The position numbers were made by a program, and so were the translations under genes. From an archaeon (GTDB taxonomy: Archaea > Nanoarchaeota > Nanoarchaeia > Pacearchaeales > GW2011-AR1), in contig DAOWCW010000001.1 in the NCBI GenBank assembly GCA_030639395.1, forward strand, positions 1-26,243: a stretch of 26,243 bases of DNA, in the 5' to 3' direction. Positions within the stretch are counted from its first letter, which is position 1; each line of letters begins with the position of its first letter. The notes beneath the pieces are model-generated. The model was not told the origin of the DNA, did no database searches, and was given only the letters and a program-made list of their open reading frames with translations. This document shows positions 13,465 through 20,126 of the stretch, in pieces.

Positions 13465-13770
13465 ATGAAGTTTGAAAGATATCACGAGGTAAATGGAAAT
13501 TCGTATGGGGTTAACCGAGATGAGAAATTAGATTGTAGTATAATTACTAAAATAGAGGGGAATCCGGAGAGAAGGTGTAGTTATCAGCAGGTTGCTAAAT
13601 TATATAAAACTGGGAAGTCTAAGCAATTTGTTTTAAGTGTAATTAAGACGATCGGTCATTATACATTTGGAGTTCAAATTGATAGGCCTATGTTAGTAAT
13701 TGAAAATTGTTATCCTAAGAGAGCTGAGGAGAAGAGCTGTAGATTTCTTGATGATCTTTTGCAGGATTAA
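13465..13770 (+). CDS. Hypothetical 101-residue protein
   Basis: It begins MKFERYHEVNGNSYGVNRDEK and is soluble, with mixed charge and four Cys (residues about 24, 38, 87 and 96). SYQQVAKLYKTGKSKQFVLSVIK looks like a helical segment. No domain is recognised. The start is set by the duplicated promoter. The stop at 13768-13770 is followed by a short intergenic region containing the next gene's TATA element. Confidence 0.7.
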   Translation: MKFERYHEVNGNSYGVNRDEKLDCSIITKIEGNPERRCSYQQVAKLYKTGKSKQFVLSVIKTIGHYTFGVQIDRPMLVIENCYPKRAEEKSCRFLDDLLQD

Positions 13771-13821
13771 GGTTAAGTTGATTACGATAATTCTTAAAAA
13801 CTCATTATAACTTTTTTATTT

Positions 13822-14379
13822 ATGACAGTTCAAGTTAGAGAGAAAACGATTGAGGAGATGAGGGTTAAGTTGGGTTCGATTAATACGGCTTTGAATAAGA
13901 TTATTTATTTGGAGAGTGCACTGAAGGCGGTTGGTGGGAGTTTTGAGATTAAGCGGTTTGTTTGGGGAGAATTGGCTGGATTATATGAGGAGAGGAAAAT
14001 GTTTGAGCGGGCGGCGCGAGCACTTGGGAATTTAGCGTCGATGGAGCCGATGTTTCGTGAGAGGATGGATTCTTATGTTATGGCGGCTGAGATGTTTTGT
14101 CGTATTGGAAAGATTGGTGATGCTGATGAGATGTTTGTTCGTGCAGCTCGGGATGTTGCTGGGGATGGGAAAGGGAAAGTGATGCTTGCGCGGAAGAATG
14201 TTTATTTTGGTTTTGCACGGGAACTTGAGAAGAAAGGAAAGAGGGCGAGTGCGGTGAAGTTTTATGAGAAGTTGATTAAGATGAGGTTGGAGGATGTCGA
14301 GAGGGATGAGATTCTGGAGAAGTTGCGGATGTCGTATAGGGCGTTGGGGATGTTTAGAGAGGCGAGATTGCTTGGATAG
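13822..14379 (+). CDS. TPR-like helical repeat protein
   Basis: The 185 residues are almost entirely helical, with TPR-like spacing: ELAGLYEERKMFERAARALGNLA, MAAEMFCRIGKIGDADEMFVRAAR, YFGFARELEKKGKRASAVKFYEKLI and LRMSYRALGMFREARLLG. These four helix pairs match the TPR pattern of small/large/aromatic positions followed by A-x-x-x-(F/Y/A). TPR proteins act as protein-binding scaffolds; the partner is unknown. The leaderless start at 13822 lies 29 nt from TTCTTAAAAAC (13792-13802). Codon use is G-rich. Confidence 0.78.
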   Translation: MTVQVREKTIEEMRVKLGSINTALNKIIYLESALKAVGGSFEIKRFVWGELAGLYEERKMFERAARALGNLASMEPMFRERMDSYVMAAEMFCRIGKIGDADEMFVRAARDVAGDGKGKVMLARKNVYFGFARELEKKGKRASAVKFYEKLIKMRLEDVERDEILEKLRMSYRALGMFREARLLG

Positions 14380-14499
14380 GGTTTTGTTTGTAATGTTTTT
14401 GATAAAATAAAGTTGTAATAGCTGATTAAGGAATTATGTTTTAAGAGGATTATTGGAAGTGCGGTTTTTAGAAAAAAAATAAAAAATAAAAAATAAAAG

Positions 14500-14583
14500 T
14501 TAAAGGTCTTCTTCTAAATCTAGCGCATTTTCTCCGAGGCTTTCTTCGTCATATTCTTCGTTCAGATTTGTCGGTTTTGTCAT
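14500..14583 (-). CDS. Possible 27-residue acidic peptide
   Basis: ATG at 14583 opens MTKPTNLNEEYDEESLGENA, ending DLEEDL and TAA. Ten of 27 residues are Asp or Glu. It directly follows a second acidic frame (14597-14671) on the same strand. Too short for a family call; it could be a microprotein or a chance reading. Confidence 0.35.
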   Translation of the reverse strand: MTKPTNLNEEYDEESLGENALDLEEDL

Positions 14584-14596
14584 TTTTTATTTTGGG

Positions 14597-14671
14597 CTAG
14601 TTCTCGTCTTCAAGTTCTTCTTCATCGTCGAATTCTTCTTCTTCGATGTCGTCTTGTTTTTCGATTTCTAT
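14597..14671 (-). CDS. Possible acidic micro-ORF without a standard start codon
   Basis: The frame IEIEKQDDIEEEEFDDEEEL ends EDEN and TAG at 14597-14599. No ATG, GTG or TTG exists in frame after the upstream stop. The only candidate is ATA at 14669-14671, preceded by GAGGGT eight or so bases upstream. A minus-strand TATA element at 14711-14726 is at a suitable distance for transcription. A frameshift in the A-run is an alternative. Confidence 0.25.
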   Translation of the reverse strand: MEIEKQDDIEEEEFDDEEELEDEN

Positions 14672-14945
14672 TTTTTTACCCTCTTTTTATTTGAGGTTGG
14701 TTGATTTGAAATCTTTATAAATATTTGTGTAGATTTTTTTGTTTTTTGGAGGATGTAAAAGAATTTAAAGGAAGATTTCCTTGAGATTTTTGTGTTTTTG
14801 GCATAAAGGTTTGATGTGCAAAAGTTTTTAAATGAGAAATATTTTTCTTGGATGTTAGAGATAGCTTAGAAGGTTATTATCATCATCACATTCACGTTTG
14901 AGGGTAGGAAGGTATTTCTAATTATAACTAAATGGAGAAAAAAAT

Positions 14946-16106
14946 ATGGCAAAAATAAGTCCAACGTCGATAAAATATCAGATCGTAGCTGCGTTTAACG
15001 CTGACGGTCCGTTTCAGAAGCCTGATGTAATTGGGGCTTTGTTTGGGCAGACAGAAGGTTTGCTTGGTGCTGACATGGAACTTCGTGAGCTTCAGAAGGA
15101 AGGGAAAATTGGTAGGATTGAAGTTGATTTGCACACTGAGGGCGGGAAGACGACAGGAGAGATTACTATTCCGACTGCACTTGATAAGACTGAGACAACT
15201 ATTATTGCGGCTTCTTTAGAGACTATTGATAAGATTGGTCCTACTGATGCGACTATTAAGGTTACGGAGATTAGTGATGTTCGTGGTTCTAAGAGAGATT
15301 ATATCATGGAGAGGGCGAAGGCTCTTTTGGCTGGTATTTCGAATGAAGGTATGGATTCTACTGAGATGGAAACTGAGCTTCGTGAATCTACTCGAATTTC
15401 TAAGGCTGTTGAATATGGTGTTGAGGGATTGGCTGCTGGTCCAAATATCGATAGTGAGAAAGAATTGATTGTTGTTGAAGGTCGAGCTGATGTTGTGAAT
15501 ATGTTGAAGCATGGTATCAAGAATGTTATTGGTATGCAGGGAACTCGTTTTCCGAAGACTATCGCTACTCTTGGAGAAACAAAGGAATTGACTTTGTTTG
15601 TTGATGGAGATAGGGGCGGTAAGTTGATTGCTCAGAATGTTTGTGACAATGCTAAAGTTGTTTACATCGCGATTGCACCTGATGGAAAGGAAGTTGAAGA
15701 GTTGACTGGCAAGGAGCTTTTGCAGGCTTTGCGAAAGAAGGTTCCGGCTGCGGTTTTTTTGAAGAATGGTTCGGGTCCGGTTAGGACTGCTGCTAGAAAG
15801 GTTGAACCTGTTGAAGAGATTGTTAGGCGAGAATTGACTGATGACGATATTTCTAAGCTTCGGAGTTTGAGTTCTGAGATTAAGGGCAAGAATGTCTTGG
15901 TTGTGAATGAAGATTTGGAAGTTGTGAAGAATGTTTCGGTTCTGAGGCTGGGTTCGATTGATGCGAAGGATGCGTTTGTTCTGATGGTTTCTGAGGCGAC
16001 TGGCGTTGTTGTTCAGGCTGCTGAGAGATTGCAGTCTAGAGCGGTTGCGGCTAGGACGTTTGGGAAGATTCCTGAGAATTCAGATGTTGAATTAGTATCA
16101 TTATAA
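14946..16106 (+). CDS. dnaG: Archaeal DnaG-like primase / exosome subunit
   Basis: The 386 residues match archaeal DnaG. The N-terminal part is SPTSIKYQIVAAFNADGPFQKPDVIGALFGQTEGLLG. The TOPRIM domain has LIVVEGRADVVNML with Glu178 and LFVDGDRGG with Asp220/Asp222, then a lysine/glutamate-rich linker and a C-terminal domain. In archaea this protein is mainly the poly(A)-binding subunit of the RNA exosome and has weak primase activity. The family is usually 400-450 residues, so this one is slightly short. GGAG at 14933-14936 serves the ATG at 14946. A strong hairpin follows 40 nt after the stop. Confidence 0.95.
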   Translation: MAKISPTSIKYQIVAAFNADGPFQKPDVIGALFGQTEGLLGADMELRELQKEGKIGRIEVDLHTEGGKTTGEITIPTALDKTETTIIAASLETIDKIGPTDATIKVTEISDVRGSKRDYIMERAKALLAGISNEGMDSTEMETELRESTRISKAVEYGVEGLAAGPNIDSEKELIVVEGRADVVNMLKHGIKNVIGMQGTRFPKTIATLGETKELTLFVDGDRGGKLIAQNVCDNAKVVYIAIAPDGKEVEELTGKELLQALRKKVPAAVFLKNGSGPVRTAARKVEPVEEIVRRELTDDDISKLRSLSSEIKGKNVLVVNEDLEVVKNVSVLRLGSIDAKDAFVLMVSEATGVVVQAAERLQSRAVAARTFGKIPENSDVELVSL

Positions 16107-16143
16107 GGTTGAGAAGACCTATTTTTTATTTTTTAATTTCATA

Positions 16144-16176
16144 AAGAATTGCGCCGTCAAAGACGGCACAATTCTT
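16144..16176 (+). terminator. GC-containing hairpin downstream of dnaG
   Basis: AAGAATTG (16144-16151) pairs with CAATTCTT (16169-16176), and GCCGTC (16153-16158) with GACGGC (16162-16167), with one C-A mismatch and an AAA loop. A T-rich tract precedes it (16119-16138). Its reverse complement contains TGTGCCGTCTT, also found in the in-frame repeats of the endonuclease IV-like gene. Confidence 0.8.
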
Positions 16177-16235
16177 ATGGAAATGGATTGGGTAGTTTGG
16201 AGAAGTTTTATATAGTTAATTTAGTTTATTTGGGT

Positions 16236-16709
16236 ATGAAAAGAGAGATTGGGACTGATGGTTTTGCTTGGCGGAAGTTGTTTATGTTTGTTATTCTGAT
16301 CGTTGTTTTGTGGATGATTTGGTTTGTATTTTTTGGCTATGAGGAGTGTTCTGATAGGGCTTGTTTTGAGGAGAATTTGAAGGATTGTGATAGGGCGAAG
16401 TTTGTGAGTGGGGATGATATGATTTTTGAGTATGTGATTAAAGGGAATGAGGGTGATGATTGTGAGGTTGAGGTTGAGTTGTTGCAGGGTGAGTTGAATA
16501 ATGCGGATTCTGAGAAATTAGAGGGACAGATGATGACTTGTATGTTGCCACTTGGAGCTGTTGTTGTGCCGGAGAGTGATATTGGAGTTTGTCATGGTTT
16601 GTTGAAGGAGGGTTTGCAGGATTTGATTATTAGGAAACTGCATACTTATTTGGTTCAAAATTTGGGTAGGCTGAATTTGGAGATGGCGGGAATTCCTTCG
16701 GTGGATTAG
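16236..16709 (+). CDS. Cys-rich single-pass membrane protein (DPANN-type hypothetical)
   Basis: From ATG 16236 the protein has 157 residues: a short N-terminus (MKREIGTDGFAWRKLF), one membrane helix (MFVILIVVLWMIWFVFF), then an extracytoplasmic domain with six Cys (GYEECSDRACFEENLKDC, DDCEVEVELLQGEL, TCMLPLG, IGVCHGLLKEGLQDL). The even Cys count and exported location suggest disulfides. I recognise the pattern from conserved hypothetical proteins of Pacearchaeota/Woesearchaeota but know no function. TTTTATATAG (16206-16215) is 30 nt from the ATG, indicating a leaderless start; an upstream TTG start (16149) would run through the dnaG hairpin. Confidence 0.82.
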   Translation: MKREIGTDGFAWRKLFMFVILIVVLWMIWFVFFGYEECSDRACFEENLKDCDRAKFVSGDDMIFEYVIKGNEGDDCEVEVELLQGELNNADSEKLEGQMMTCMLPLGAVVVPESDIGVCHGLLKEGLQDLIIRKLHTYLVQNLGRLNLEMAGIPSVD

Positions 16710-16757
16710 TTTATTTATTTACTATAACTTTAAATTACATATGTTCTTTTGTTTCTT

Positions 16758-17702
16758 ATGAGTACAATTAGATTTGGGCCTGGTGGGCTTGGACCGGTTA
16801 AGGATGCGGTGAAAAATTTGGAGAGGTTTGCTGAACTTGGTCTTCGGGCTTGTGAGGTTGAGTTTACCTATGGTCCGTATATTAAGAATGAGGATGATGC
16901 TAGAAAGATTGGAAAGAGAGCGAAGGAGCTTGGGATTTATTTGTCGATTCATGCGCCGTATTTTGTGAATTTGAATTCTAAGGAGAAGGTGAAGATTGAG
17001 GCATCGAAGAAAAGGGTTTTGAAATGTTGTGAGGTTGCGTCGTGGCTTGGGGCAAAGAGGGTTGTTTTTCATCCTGGGTTTTATAGTGGGATGTCTAGCG
17101 AGGAGGCGAGTGTTAAGATTAAAGAGGGAATTATTGAGATGATGGAAGTTGTCGAGAAGGAGGGTTGGGGTGTTGAGATTTGTCCGGAGTTGATGGGGAA
17201 GGTGAATGTGTTTGGGTCAATTGATGAGGTTTGTGATTTGGTTCGTGAGACTGGGTGTGGGTTTTGTATTGATGTTGCTCATGTCTTGGCGAGGTATGGG
17301 AAGTATGAGTTTAGGAAGATTGAGGAGGCGTTTCCGATGAAGACGTGGCATGTCCATTTTTCTGGAATTGAATATGGAGAAAAGGGAGAAAAGAGGCATT
17401 TGGTTGTTGAGAGGAAAGAATGGGAAGAGGTTTTGGGTTGGCTGAAGGGTTTGAGGACACGTAATAGTGTACCCTCTAAAATGGGCACCGATATGCCGTC
17501 TTCATCGGGCGCACGTAATAGTGTACCTTCTAAAATGGGCACTGGTGTGCCGTCTTCATCGGGCGCACGTAATAGTGTACCCTCTAAATTGGGCACTGCT
17601 GTGCCGTCTTCATCGGGCAAGGATGTGGTTTTAATTTGCGAGAGTCCGGATCCGGTTGGGGATTCTGTTGCTGGGTTGAGGATTTGGGAAGAGCTTAGGT
17701 AA
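16758..17702 (+). CDS. nfo: Endonuclease IV-family AP endonuclease/TIM-barrel protein with a repeat insertion
   Basis: The 314-residue protein has the endonuclease IV TIM-barrel metal ligands in order: CEVEFTYG (Glu), IHAPYFVNL (His), VVFHPGFYSG (His), VEICPELMGK (Glu), FCIDVAHVLAR (Asp, His), WHVHFSG (His) and LICESPDP (Glu). Such enzymes cleave DNA at abasic sites. Start 16758 (MSTIRFGPGG) follows the TATA element at 16729 by 29 nt. Between GWLKGLR and KDVVLICESP there is a 54-residue insertion of three 18-residue units (ARNSVPSKMGT-x-x-PSSSG), where relatives have only a few residues. The insertion lies before the last catalytic strand, presumably in a surface loop, so the enzyme may still be active. 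Confidence 0.85.
   Translation: MSTIRFGPGGLGPVKDAVKNLERFAELGLRACEVEFTYGPYIKNEDDARKIGKRAKELGIYLSIHAPYFVNLNSKEKVKIEASKKRVLKCCEVASWLGAKRVVFHPGFYSGMSSEEASVKIKEGIIEMMEVVEKEGWGVEICPELMGKVNVFGSIDEVCDLVRETGCGFCIDVAHVLARYGKYEFRKIEEAFPMKTWHVHFSGIEYGEKGEKRHLVVERKEWEEVLGWLKGLRTRNSVPSKMGTDMPSSSGARNSVPSKMGTGVPSSSGARNSVPSKLGTAVPSSSGKDVVLICESPDPVGDSVAGLRIWEELR
17459..17620 (+). repeat. Three in-frame 54-bp tandem repeats within the endonuclease IV-like gene
   Basis: Units start at 17459, 17513 and 17567, each 54 bp, with a few substitutions. Each encodes (A/T)RNSVPSK(M/L)GTxxPSSSG. Each unit contains AGTGTACCC and GGGCAC(T) arms around an 8-9 nt loop, and a second hairpin GGCAC-n4-GTGCC (clear in copy 3). 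The 54-bp length keeps frame. The minus strand is also open through the repeats. Confidence 0.95.
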
Positions 17703-17766
17703 TTTTTGATTATTTGGAAAGGTTCATGTTTTGTATGGGTTTGGTGCTTTGAATAAGGATACGGTT

Positions 17767-18030
17767 TTATAATTCGAATTCGTCGATAAAATTTATGATT
17801 GTTAAATATTTTTCTAGATATTTCTGACCTTTTTGAGTTATGGCGATTTCTTTGTTTTTCCCGTGGATTTCTTTTATGAATTTTTTATCTAATAATTCTG
17901 AATAGTATTTTTTGAATCTGGAGGATGAAAGATTTGATTTTCTAAGTAGAGGTGTTGGTTTTATTAATCGATTTTCTTGGATAATTTTTAAAATATCCTT
18001 TATTATTTCTAGCTTGTTTCTTTTTGTCAT
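17767..18030 (-). CDS. Winged-helix transcriptional regulator (HTH_45 type)
   Basis: The 87 residues begin MTKRNKLEIIKDILKIIQEN. The pattern is that of small archaeal winged helix regulators: a first helix, IKPTPLLRKSNLSSSRFKKYYSELLDKKFI as the recognition region, and EIAITQKGQKYLEKY as wing and last helix. It binds DNA as the sole domain. The ATG at 18030 begins two bases after the stop of the upstream 7-TM gene, so both are cotranscribed from the 18727 promoter and probably coupled. The membrane partner may sense a signal for it; that is inference from context. Confidence 0.82.
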   Translation of the reverse strand: MTKRNKLEIIKDILKIIQENRLIKPTPLLRKSNLSSSRFKKYYSELLDKKFIKEIHGKNKEIAITQKGQKYLEKYLTIINFIDEFEL

Positions 18031-18031
18031 T

Positions 18032-18727
18032 TTAGTTTGTTTTTTTGATAACTTTATATAAAATTAATAGGAATATTCCGAGGGATGCTAGATATATGAA
18101 TAGTTGAAATATTTGTAGGAAGTTTGGGATGAGGATGTCAATGATGTTGAAAATCCAGAAGATGGAAAGCATTAGGTAGATTATGTAAAGGTTGCCGTGT
18201 TTTCTTTTCTTTGATTGTTTGCAAGATGTATAAACTGCGAAGCCGATGAAGGCGAAAAGTAGGATGTTGATAAGGAAGTAAATTGTTTGATTTTTGGACA
18301 AAAGGATTATTGTAGCGATGGTGAACGATGTTAAATGAAGGAGATAGATTGTCGAGCCTGATTTCCATTTTTTCCAGATTACACTATAGAGAAGATAGAA
18401 GATTGCCATGGAGCTAAAATACATAAACATGAAAAGGGTTATGTTTCCGAAAACTGGGAGGAAGGTTGTTAGTTCGTTTATGTTGAAGTAGAATAATATT
18501 ATTTTTATGAAAGATCTGAAGAAGTAGGCGAGTGCGAAAAACAGGAAGGAAAGTCGGAAGTATTTTATTCCTTTGTGGGAGCTTAGTTCGTATAGTTCTT
18601 TTGTTCCGAAGTATATTATTAGGCTGCAAATAATTATTACGAAAGAGTAAAGTATTTCTCCGCTTATTCCTGCTCCTAGTAATTTTCCCATTCCTTGCCC
18701 AGTTGCGTGTCCTGTTATGAATGTCAT
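18032..18727 (-). CDS. Seven-helix membrane protein paired with a winged-helix regulator
   Basis: The 231 residues start MTFITGHATGQGMGKLLGAG and contain about seven hydrophobic helices (YSFVIIICSLIIYFG, YFRLSFLFFALAYFF, FGNITLFMFMYFSSMAIFYLLY, LLHLTSFTIATIILL, YFLINILLFAFIGFAVY, YIIYLMLSIFWIFNIIDILI, LFIYLASLGIFLLIL). I do not know a named family. On the minus strand an ATATTTAAAC box (around 18750-18758) lies about 29 nt from the ATG, consistent with a leaderless transcript. Gene order suggests a sensor-regulator unit. Confidence 0.78.
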   Translation of the reverse strand: MTFITGHATGQGMGKLLGAGISGEILYSFVIIICSLIIYFGTKELYELSSHKGIKYFRLSFLFFALAYFFRSFIKIILFYFNINELTTFLPVFGNITLFMFMYFSSMAIFYLLYSVIWKKWKSGSTIYLLHLTSFTIATIILLSKNQTIYFLINILLFAFIGFAVYTSCKQSKKRKHGNLYIIYLMLSIFWIFNIIDILIPNFLQIFQLFIYLASLGIFLLILYKVIKKTN

Positions 18728-18844
18728 TTTTATATAAGATGTTTTTGGTTTAAATATTTATAAGAAAAGTGGATTGTTGGTCCATCTTCCTTATAAGTAG
18801 ATTTGTTTTTGGTTTGTTAGGTAAATTATAGGAGGTAAAATAAA

Positions 18845-19240
18845 ATGAAAAATAAGAAAATGGTGAGCATGTTTGCTTTTGGGTTAGTTGTTTTTTTGGG
18901 AATTAGTTTGGTTGCTGCTTATCAGGGTGATTATTCTGCAGAGGGACCAGCTTTTTCGACGGATAGACATGAGGTTATGACTCAGGCTTTTGAAGATTTG
19001 GATTATGATGCATGGGTTGCTTTGATGGTTGAAAATGGAAAGCATTCAAGAGTTATGGATGTTGTAAATGAAGATAACTTTGCTTTGTTTGTCGAGGCTC
19101 GTGAAGCTGGAATGTCTGGAGATACAGATAGAGCTATTGCGTTGAGGTCTGAGCTTGGTTTAGGCAATGGAGTTGGTTCCAAGGATGGAGCTGGTTTCGG
19201 AGGTGGAAAAGGTATGAAAAAGCATGGGATGAATAGTTAG
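18845..19240 (+). CDS. Small secreted helical protein
   Basis: The 131 residues have a signal peptide (MKNKKMVSMFAFGLVVFLGISLVAA, cleavage probably after VAA-Y). A helical domain follows: YDAWVALMVENGKHSRVMDVVNEDNFALFVEAREAGMSGDTDRAIALRSELGL. The protein ends with a Gly/Lys-rich tail (GGGKGMKKHG). The W-x-x-LM-x-x-NG...V-x-x-xNF-x-x-F-x-EA pattern recurs in exported proteins of archaea and candidate-phylum bacteria; its function is unknown. GGAGGT at 18831-18836 gives a clear ribosome binding site, and CTTATAAGTAG at 18790-18800 a TATA box, so this gene has a short 5' UTR unlike the leaderless genes. Confidence 0.8.
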   Translation: MKNKKMVSMFAFGLVVFLGISLVAAYQGDYSAEGPAFSTDRHEVMTQAFEDLDYDAWVALMVENGKHSRVMDVVNEDNFALFVEAREAGMSGDTDRAIALRSELGLGNGVGSKDGAGFGGGKGMKKHGMNS

Positions 19241-19290
19241 GGTTGGATTGTCTTTATATTAACTAGAATTTTGTTTGATGACTTGATTAA

Positions 19291-19335
19291 AAACTGGAGA
19301 AATATTTTTCTTTTTTGTTTCCAGTTTGGGTTTTT
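19291..19335 (+). terminator. Terminator hairpin after the small secreted protein
   Basis: AAACTGGA (19291-19298) pairs with TCCAGTTT (19320-19327), with a T-rich loop, then GGGTTTTT. Confidence 0.65.
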
Positions 19336-19424
19336 ATGTGAAGATTAAAATTTGGTATGTGGGTTCGTAGGATTTATAAAGTTGTATTGCTGTTTATTAG
19401 GAAGAAATATAAGGAGGTAATTTA

Positions 19425-20063
19425 ATGAAGAAAATATTTACAATTGTTGGTGTCGTTTTGATGTTGTCGTTGGTTCTTGCTGTAGAGGGTCAGGGTGCTG
19501 GTGAAGTTGGAGTTGGATCTGATAGTTTGGATTTAGGGGCTGAGGCACAAGGTGGTGGAGATGGTTCGCAAGTTGGTAGTGTGGAGGGCCAGAAAGTTCA
19601 GCTTCAGGCAGGAGAACATGTTGGAGTGGGCGGTCAGCAGATAATGATACGACAAGAATCAAATAATCAAATCAGGTTGGAAGTTGGTGGGAAATCTGCA
19701 AAATCTTCTATGGTGATGAGTCAAGAAATGGTTAATGGTGAAGTTAAACTTAGTACGCAACTTTCTAATGGAAAAAGTGTGGAAATTAAGGTTATGCCGG
19801 ATGCTGCTTCTGAAGTTGCTATGAATAGATTGAAATTGAAAACTTGTTCTGAAGATGCTGGATGCTCTATTGAGTTGAAGGAAGTTGGAGCTGGAGATAA
19901 GGCGAGTCTTGCTTATGAGGTGAAGACGCAGAGGCAATCGAAAATTTTGGGATTATTTGGAGCGAGCATGCAAGTGCAGGCACAGGTTAATGCTGAGACT
20001 GGAGAGCTTTTGAGTGTCAATAAACCTTGGTGGGCATTTTTAGCAAGTGAATCTGAAGAGTGA
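19425..20063 (+). CDS. Secreted Gly-rich protein of unknown function
   Basis: The 212 residues have a signal peptide (MKKIFTIVGVVLMLSLVLA, then VEGQG), a Gly/Gln-rich low-complexity stretch (about 20-75) and a beta-rich domain with two Cys (LKTCSEDAGCSIEL). The end is VQAQVNAETGELLSVNKPWWAFLASESEE. The NAETGE...KPWWAFLA ending is one I associate with exported proteins of DPANN archaea. GGAGGT at 19413-19418 is 6 nt from the ATG, and TTTATAAAG at 19373-19381 is the TATA box. Likely cell-surface or periplasmic. Confidence 0.8.
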   Translation: MKKIFTIVGVVLMLSLVLAVEGQGAGEVGVGSDSLDLGAEAQGGGDGSQVGSVEGQKVQLQAGEHVGVGGQQIMIRQESNNQIRLEVGGKSAKSSMVMSQEMVNGEVKLSTQLSNGKSVEIKVMPDAASEVAMNRLKLKTCSEDAGCSIELKEVGAGDKASLAYEVKTQRQSKILGLFGASMQVQAQVNAETGELLSVNKPWWAFLASESEE

Positions 20064-20070
20064 TTGCACA

Positions 20071-20095
20071 AAGTATTTTTTTATTTTTTTACTTA
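20071..20095 (+). terminator. T-rich terminator tract
   Basis: Two runs of seven T, flanked by AAGTA and TACTT, follow the stop of the secreted protein gene. Long T-tracts suffice for termination in archaea. Confidence 0.55.
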
Positions 20096-20126
20096 ATTTT
20101 AAATAGAGAGGCGGGATTGTAATAAT

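Larger units (their letters stand above)
14380..14945. other. 566-nt gap with acidic micro-ORFs and the dnaG leader
   Basis: No ordinary gene is visible. The region holds an A-rich tract (14471-14500), two short acidic reading frames on the minus strand (14500-14583 and 14597-14671), a TATA element readable in both directions at 14711-14726 (CTTTATAAATA), GGAGG followed by ATG-TAA at 14748-14757, a 6-bp hairpin (AAGGAA-GAT-TTCCTT), and a TATA element (GTTTTTAAATG, 14824-14834) that probably serves dnaG with a leader of about 95 nt. Confidence 0.6.

Noticed and set aside
16149..16235. Upstream TTG start for the Cys-rich membrane protein
   Set aside because: The extension lies within the hairpin after dnaG, and the TATA box at 16206-16215 points to ATG 16236.
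17459..17620. Three regular repeats considered as a CRISPR array
   Set aside because: The units are contiguous without spacers, are in frame with a conserved enzyme, and encode the same peptide.
17279..17620. Minus-strand frame through the endonuclease IV-like gene with PDEDGTPVPILEGTLLR repeats
   Set aside because: It overlaps a clearly conserved enzyme. The repeat makes both strands open, and the part outside the repeats looks like a shadow frame.
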